A stretch of DNA of 64,000 nt, taken from contig NZ_FOLC01000012.1 in NCBI RefSeq assembly GCF_900112135.1, forward strand, positions 62,001-126,000. The letters are read 5' to 3'. Of the stretch, positions 61,841 through 64,000 are shown piece by piece. Positions within the stretch are counted from its first letter, which is position 1; each line of letters begins with the position of its first letter. The position numbers and the translations under genes were made by a program. The DNA is from Collimonas sp. OK412. GTDB taxonomy: Bacteria > Pseudomonadota > Gammaproteobacteria > Burkholderiales > Burkholderiaceae_D. The notes under the pieces are model-generated. The model had not been told where the DNA came from. It did not search any database and saw nothing but the letters and a program-made list of their open reading frames with translations.

Positions 61841-64000
61841 CGAGGATCATCGACAAATCTAACGATACCGATAACTTTCCGACCGGCGAGCCGACCAATA
61901 TTTCGAGACGCCGCTTTTTACTGGCTTCGACCGGCGCTGCAGCGGGGGCGCTCGTGCTTGGATTTGGTCTCCCGTTGGGCGCGGCACGAGCACAGGCGAT
62001 GAATGCGAATACTCCAGGAACGCGGGTTCCTGCCTTCCTCGAAATTCGCCCAGATAACAGCATTCGTCTGCAAAGCCCCTTCATGGAAGGCGGACAAGGT
62101 ATCTTTACTGCAATGGCGCAGATCGTTGGTGAAGAACTTGATGCCGACCCGGCAAGCTTCACGGTGCAAAACGCCCCAGCCGGTGCCGAGTACAAGGTCA
62201 TGGATAGCGGTATGCGCATCACCGGCGGTAGCCAATCCGTACGCACGAGTTATTCTACGATGCGACGTCTCGGTGCTTTAGCGCGACAAATGTTGCTACA
62301 GGCTGCATCGAACCAGCTCAGTGTGCCAATCAATACCCTTATTACAGAGCCCGGCCGTGTTGTTCATGTGGCGTCCGGTCGCTCGCTGACCTATGGACAG
62401 CTCGCGCCTGAGGCATTGGATCTGGCAGTGCCAGCGGTAGATAGCGTGAAGCTCAAAGATCCATCCCAGTTCCGCTGGATCGGCAAGCCGCTTCCCCGCC
62501 TGGACGTCTACGAGAAATCCACCGGTAAGGCAATGTACGCCATTGATAGTAAGGTAGAAGGAATGCTGCAGGCGGCCGTACAACATCCGCCCAGGTTAGG
62601 ACTGTCGGTGGGGAATATCCGTAACGAAGAACAAGTTAAAAAGATGAAGGGGGTGCACTCGATTCATCGCTTACCGGGAGCCATCGCGGTAGTCGCCGAG
62701 CGTTGGTGGGACGCCAAGCGCGCCGCTGAGGCTATCCAAGTCGATTGGCAAGATTTTGGCCCCGACTCCAATCCACGCTACATCCCTGCGGATTTCTCGA
62801 CCGTGGCCTTCGCTGAGCAGCTGGCCAGGGGGCAAAGCGCCATCGAAGATGCAGAAGTCTCGGGTAATGTAGCCGATGTTTTATCGAAATCGAAAACGGT
62901 TGTCAGTGCGACCTATCACAGCCAGTATCTCAAGCACGCTCAGTTGGAGCCGCCTTCGGCGCTTGCCAGGTTTAACTCCGATGGCTCACTTGAACTCTGG
63001 ATCCCTAACCAGGCGCCAGAACTGTTTCAGGCCTCCATTGCGAAGCTGACCGGCTTGTCCGCTGAGAAGATCATTATTCATTCTCCGCTACTGGGTGGCT
63101 TCTTCGGGCGTCATTTTCTGTACGAAACGGCGGTTGTGTATCCGCAAGCGATCCAGTTGGCCAAGGAGCTAGGCCGTCCGGTCAAGGTTATCTGGAGCCG
63201 AGAGGAAGAGTTCTTGCGCGACACGCTGCGTCCGATGGCCGCAGTCCGGTTCCGCGCTGGGCTCGACGATAAGGGCTTGCCTATCGCGTTCGAAGCAGTA
63301 AGTGCAACAGAAGGTCCCACCGAATCAATCAGCAACAAACGCGGCGAAAAACTTGACCCCACGGCACTTGAAGGGCTGACCAACAAAGCCTATGCAATTG
63401 CGGACCGCCGCATCGCCCAGCGTTTCGTCAAGAGCCCGCTTGCGCTCGGCTATTGGCGTTCGGTCGGTAATTCCATGAACGACTTCTTCTACGAAGCCTT
63501 CCTTGATGAAGTGGCGGATAAGGGAGAGCAAGATCCGTTCGAATTACGGATGCGGCTGCTTGCCGGAAATCAGCGGCTGGCCAACTTGCTGCATGCGGTC
63601 GCTGACTTATCAGGCGGCTGGAAACGTGGACCGTTCACCGCGGCGGACGGTACGCGGCGTGCACGCGGCGTGGCGATGGCAAATGCGTTTGGTACCGAAA
63701 CCGCTGCCATCGCTGAAGTATCGATCGAAAATGGTCTGGTCAGGGTGTACGATATCTGGGAGGCCATTGATCCCGGGAGCATCGTCAATCCTGCTATCGT
63801 CGAGGCACAAGTTAACGGCGCCGTTGCGCTCGGGCTGTCGCAAGTGTTGGTCGAAGAGGCCGTCTACCAGAACGGTATGCCGACTGCACGTAACTATGAC
63901 ATGTACCAGATTTTGCCACCTAGCCGCATGGCACGGGTGCACGTCAAGATCATTGAGAGCGGCGCGAAGATGGGTGGTATCGGCGAGCCCCCGCTACCAG
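61837..64000 (+). CDS. Molybdopterin-binding subunit (IorB-like aldehyde/isoquinoline oxidoreductase), partial
   Basis: At least 721 residues are visible and the gene continues past the right edge. A GTG start overlaps the previous stop and has GGGAG nearby. A twin-arginine signal (ISRRRFLLASTGAAAGALVL, ending ARAQA) shows folded export with cofactor. Recognisable parts: SPFMEGGQGIFTAMAQIVGE, GGSQSVRTSYSTM, LGGFFGRHF (molybdopterin/Mo region) and ESGAKMGGIGEPPLP at the edge. With the 2Fe-2S partner it would hydroxylate an aldehyde or N-heterocycle in the periplasm. A cytochrome subunit may follow outside the window. Confidence 0.92.
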   Translation, partial: MTRIIDKSNDTDNFPTGEPTNISRRRFLLASTGAAAGALVLGFGLPLGAARAQAMNANTPGTRVPAFLEIRPDNSIRLQSPFMEGGQGIFTAMAQIVGEELDADPASFTVQNAPAGAEYKVMDSGMRITGGSQSVRTSYSTMRRLGALARQMLLQAASNQLSVPINTLITEPGRVVHVASGRSLTYGQLAPEALDLAVPAVDSVKLKDPSQFRWIGKPLPRLDVYEKSTGKAMYAIDSKVEGMLQAAVQHPPRLGLSVGNIRNEEQVKKMKGVHSIHRLPGAIAVVAERWWDAKRAAEAIQVDWQDFGPDSNPRYIPADFSTVAFAEQLARGQSAIEDAEVSGNVADVLSKSKTVVSATYHSQYLKHAQLEPPSALARFNSDGSLELWIPNQAPELFQASIAKLTGLSAEKIIIHSPLLGGFFGRHFLYETAVVYPQAIQLAKELGRPVKVIWSREEEFLRDTLRPMAAVRFRAGLDDKGLPIAFEAVSATEGPTESISNKRGEKLDPTALEGLTNKAYAIADRRIAQRFVKSPLALGYWRSVGNSMNDFFYEAFLDEVADKGEQDPFELRMRLLAGNQRLANLLHAVADLSGGWKRGPFTAADGTRRARGVAMANAFGTETAAIAEVSIENGLVRVYDIWEAIDPGSIVNPAIVEAQVNGAVALGLSQVLVEEAVYQNGMPTARNYDMYQILPPSRMARVHVKIIESGAKMGGIGEPPLP

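Noticed and set aside
1-64000. tRNA or rRNA genes
   Set aside because: No cloverleaf with CCA-proximal and T-loop signatures and no ribosomal RNA motifs were recognised on reading; a covariance-model scan would be needed to exclude them fully.

Overview
The window is a chromosomal stretch of a Gram-negative, GC-rich bacterium. The protein set (biotin-independent malonate decarboxylase with MadLM, CusCBA copper efflux, DUF4148, DUF2058, a YadA-type adhesin with an extended signal peptide, a beta-proteobacterial adenylate kinase) points to the Burkholderiales, most likely Oxalobacteraceae (Collimonas/Herbaspirillum/Janthinobacterium-like). That placement is inference from protein character, not from a search.

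Layout. 1-7506: an ArsR-type regulator running off the left edge with a palindromic operator, then a leftward copper-efflux operon (small exported protein, cusC, cusB, cusA, cusF) with ATGA translational overlaps. 7739-10214: a DUF2058 protein and an AI-2E/PerM-family membrane protein. 10829-23672: a surface-adhesion block with a SARP/cyclase-like/AAA regulator, a structured 0.8-kb leader, a 2429-residue trimeric autotransporter, an OmpA/BamE-like partner and two exported unknowns. 24023-36587: exported proteins, namely a discoidin/di-haem lipoprotein, an alginate-lyase-like enzyme paired with a classical autotransporter, a 263-bp MITE-like inverted-repeat element, a lipoprotein made of autotransporter-type beta-strand repeats and no barrel, and a PAP2 phosphatase carrying the same repeats. 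36756-41934: divergent MocR/PaiB pair, adenylate kinase, acetyl-CoA synthetase. 42033-42230: two REP-like palindromes. 42311-51131: a complete malonate utilisation operon (mdcABCDE-madLM-mdcGH) with divergent mdcR; its product acetate could be activated by the nearby Acs. 51463-53744: DoxX, pirin and a divergent LysR regulator.

53883-57843 is an A+T-richer island bounded by a conjugation-gene (TraG) remnant on the left and transposase remnants on the right. It contains the most interesting locus: a 62-residue putative peptide precursor overlapping a SPASM radical-SAM gene, a pyruvoyl-dependent arginine-decarboxylase-like protein, and a second radical-SAM protein, all rightward and tightly coupled. 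This looks like a peptide-modification (RiPP) or peptide-derived cofactor pathway with an unusual pyruvoyl enzyme. I do not recognise it as a characterised system.

57975-64000: a DUF4148 protein, a zinc alcohol dehydrogenase beside decayed hydrolase and AraC-regulator genes, and a molybdenum hydroxylase pair (IorA/IorB-like), the second cut by the right edge.
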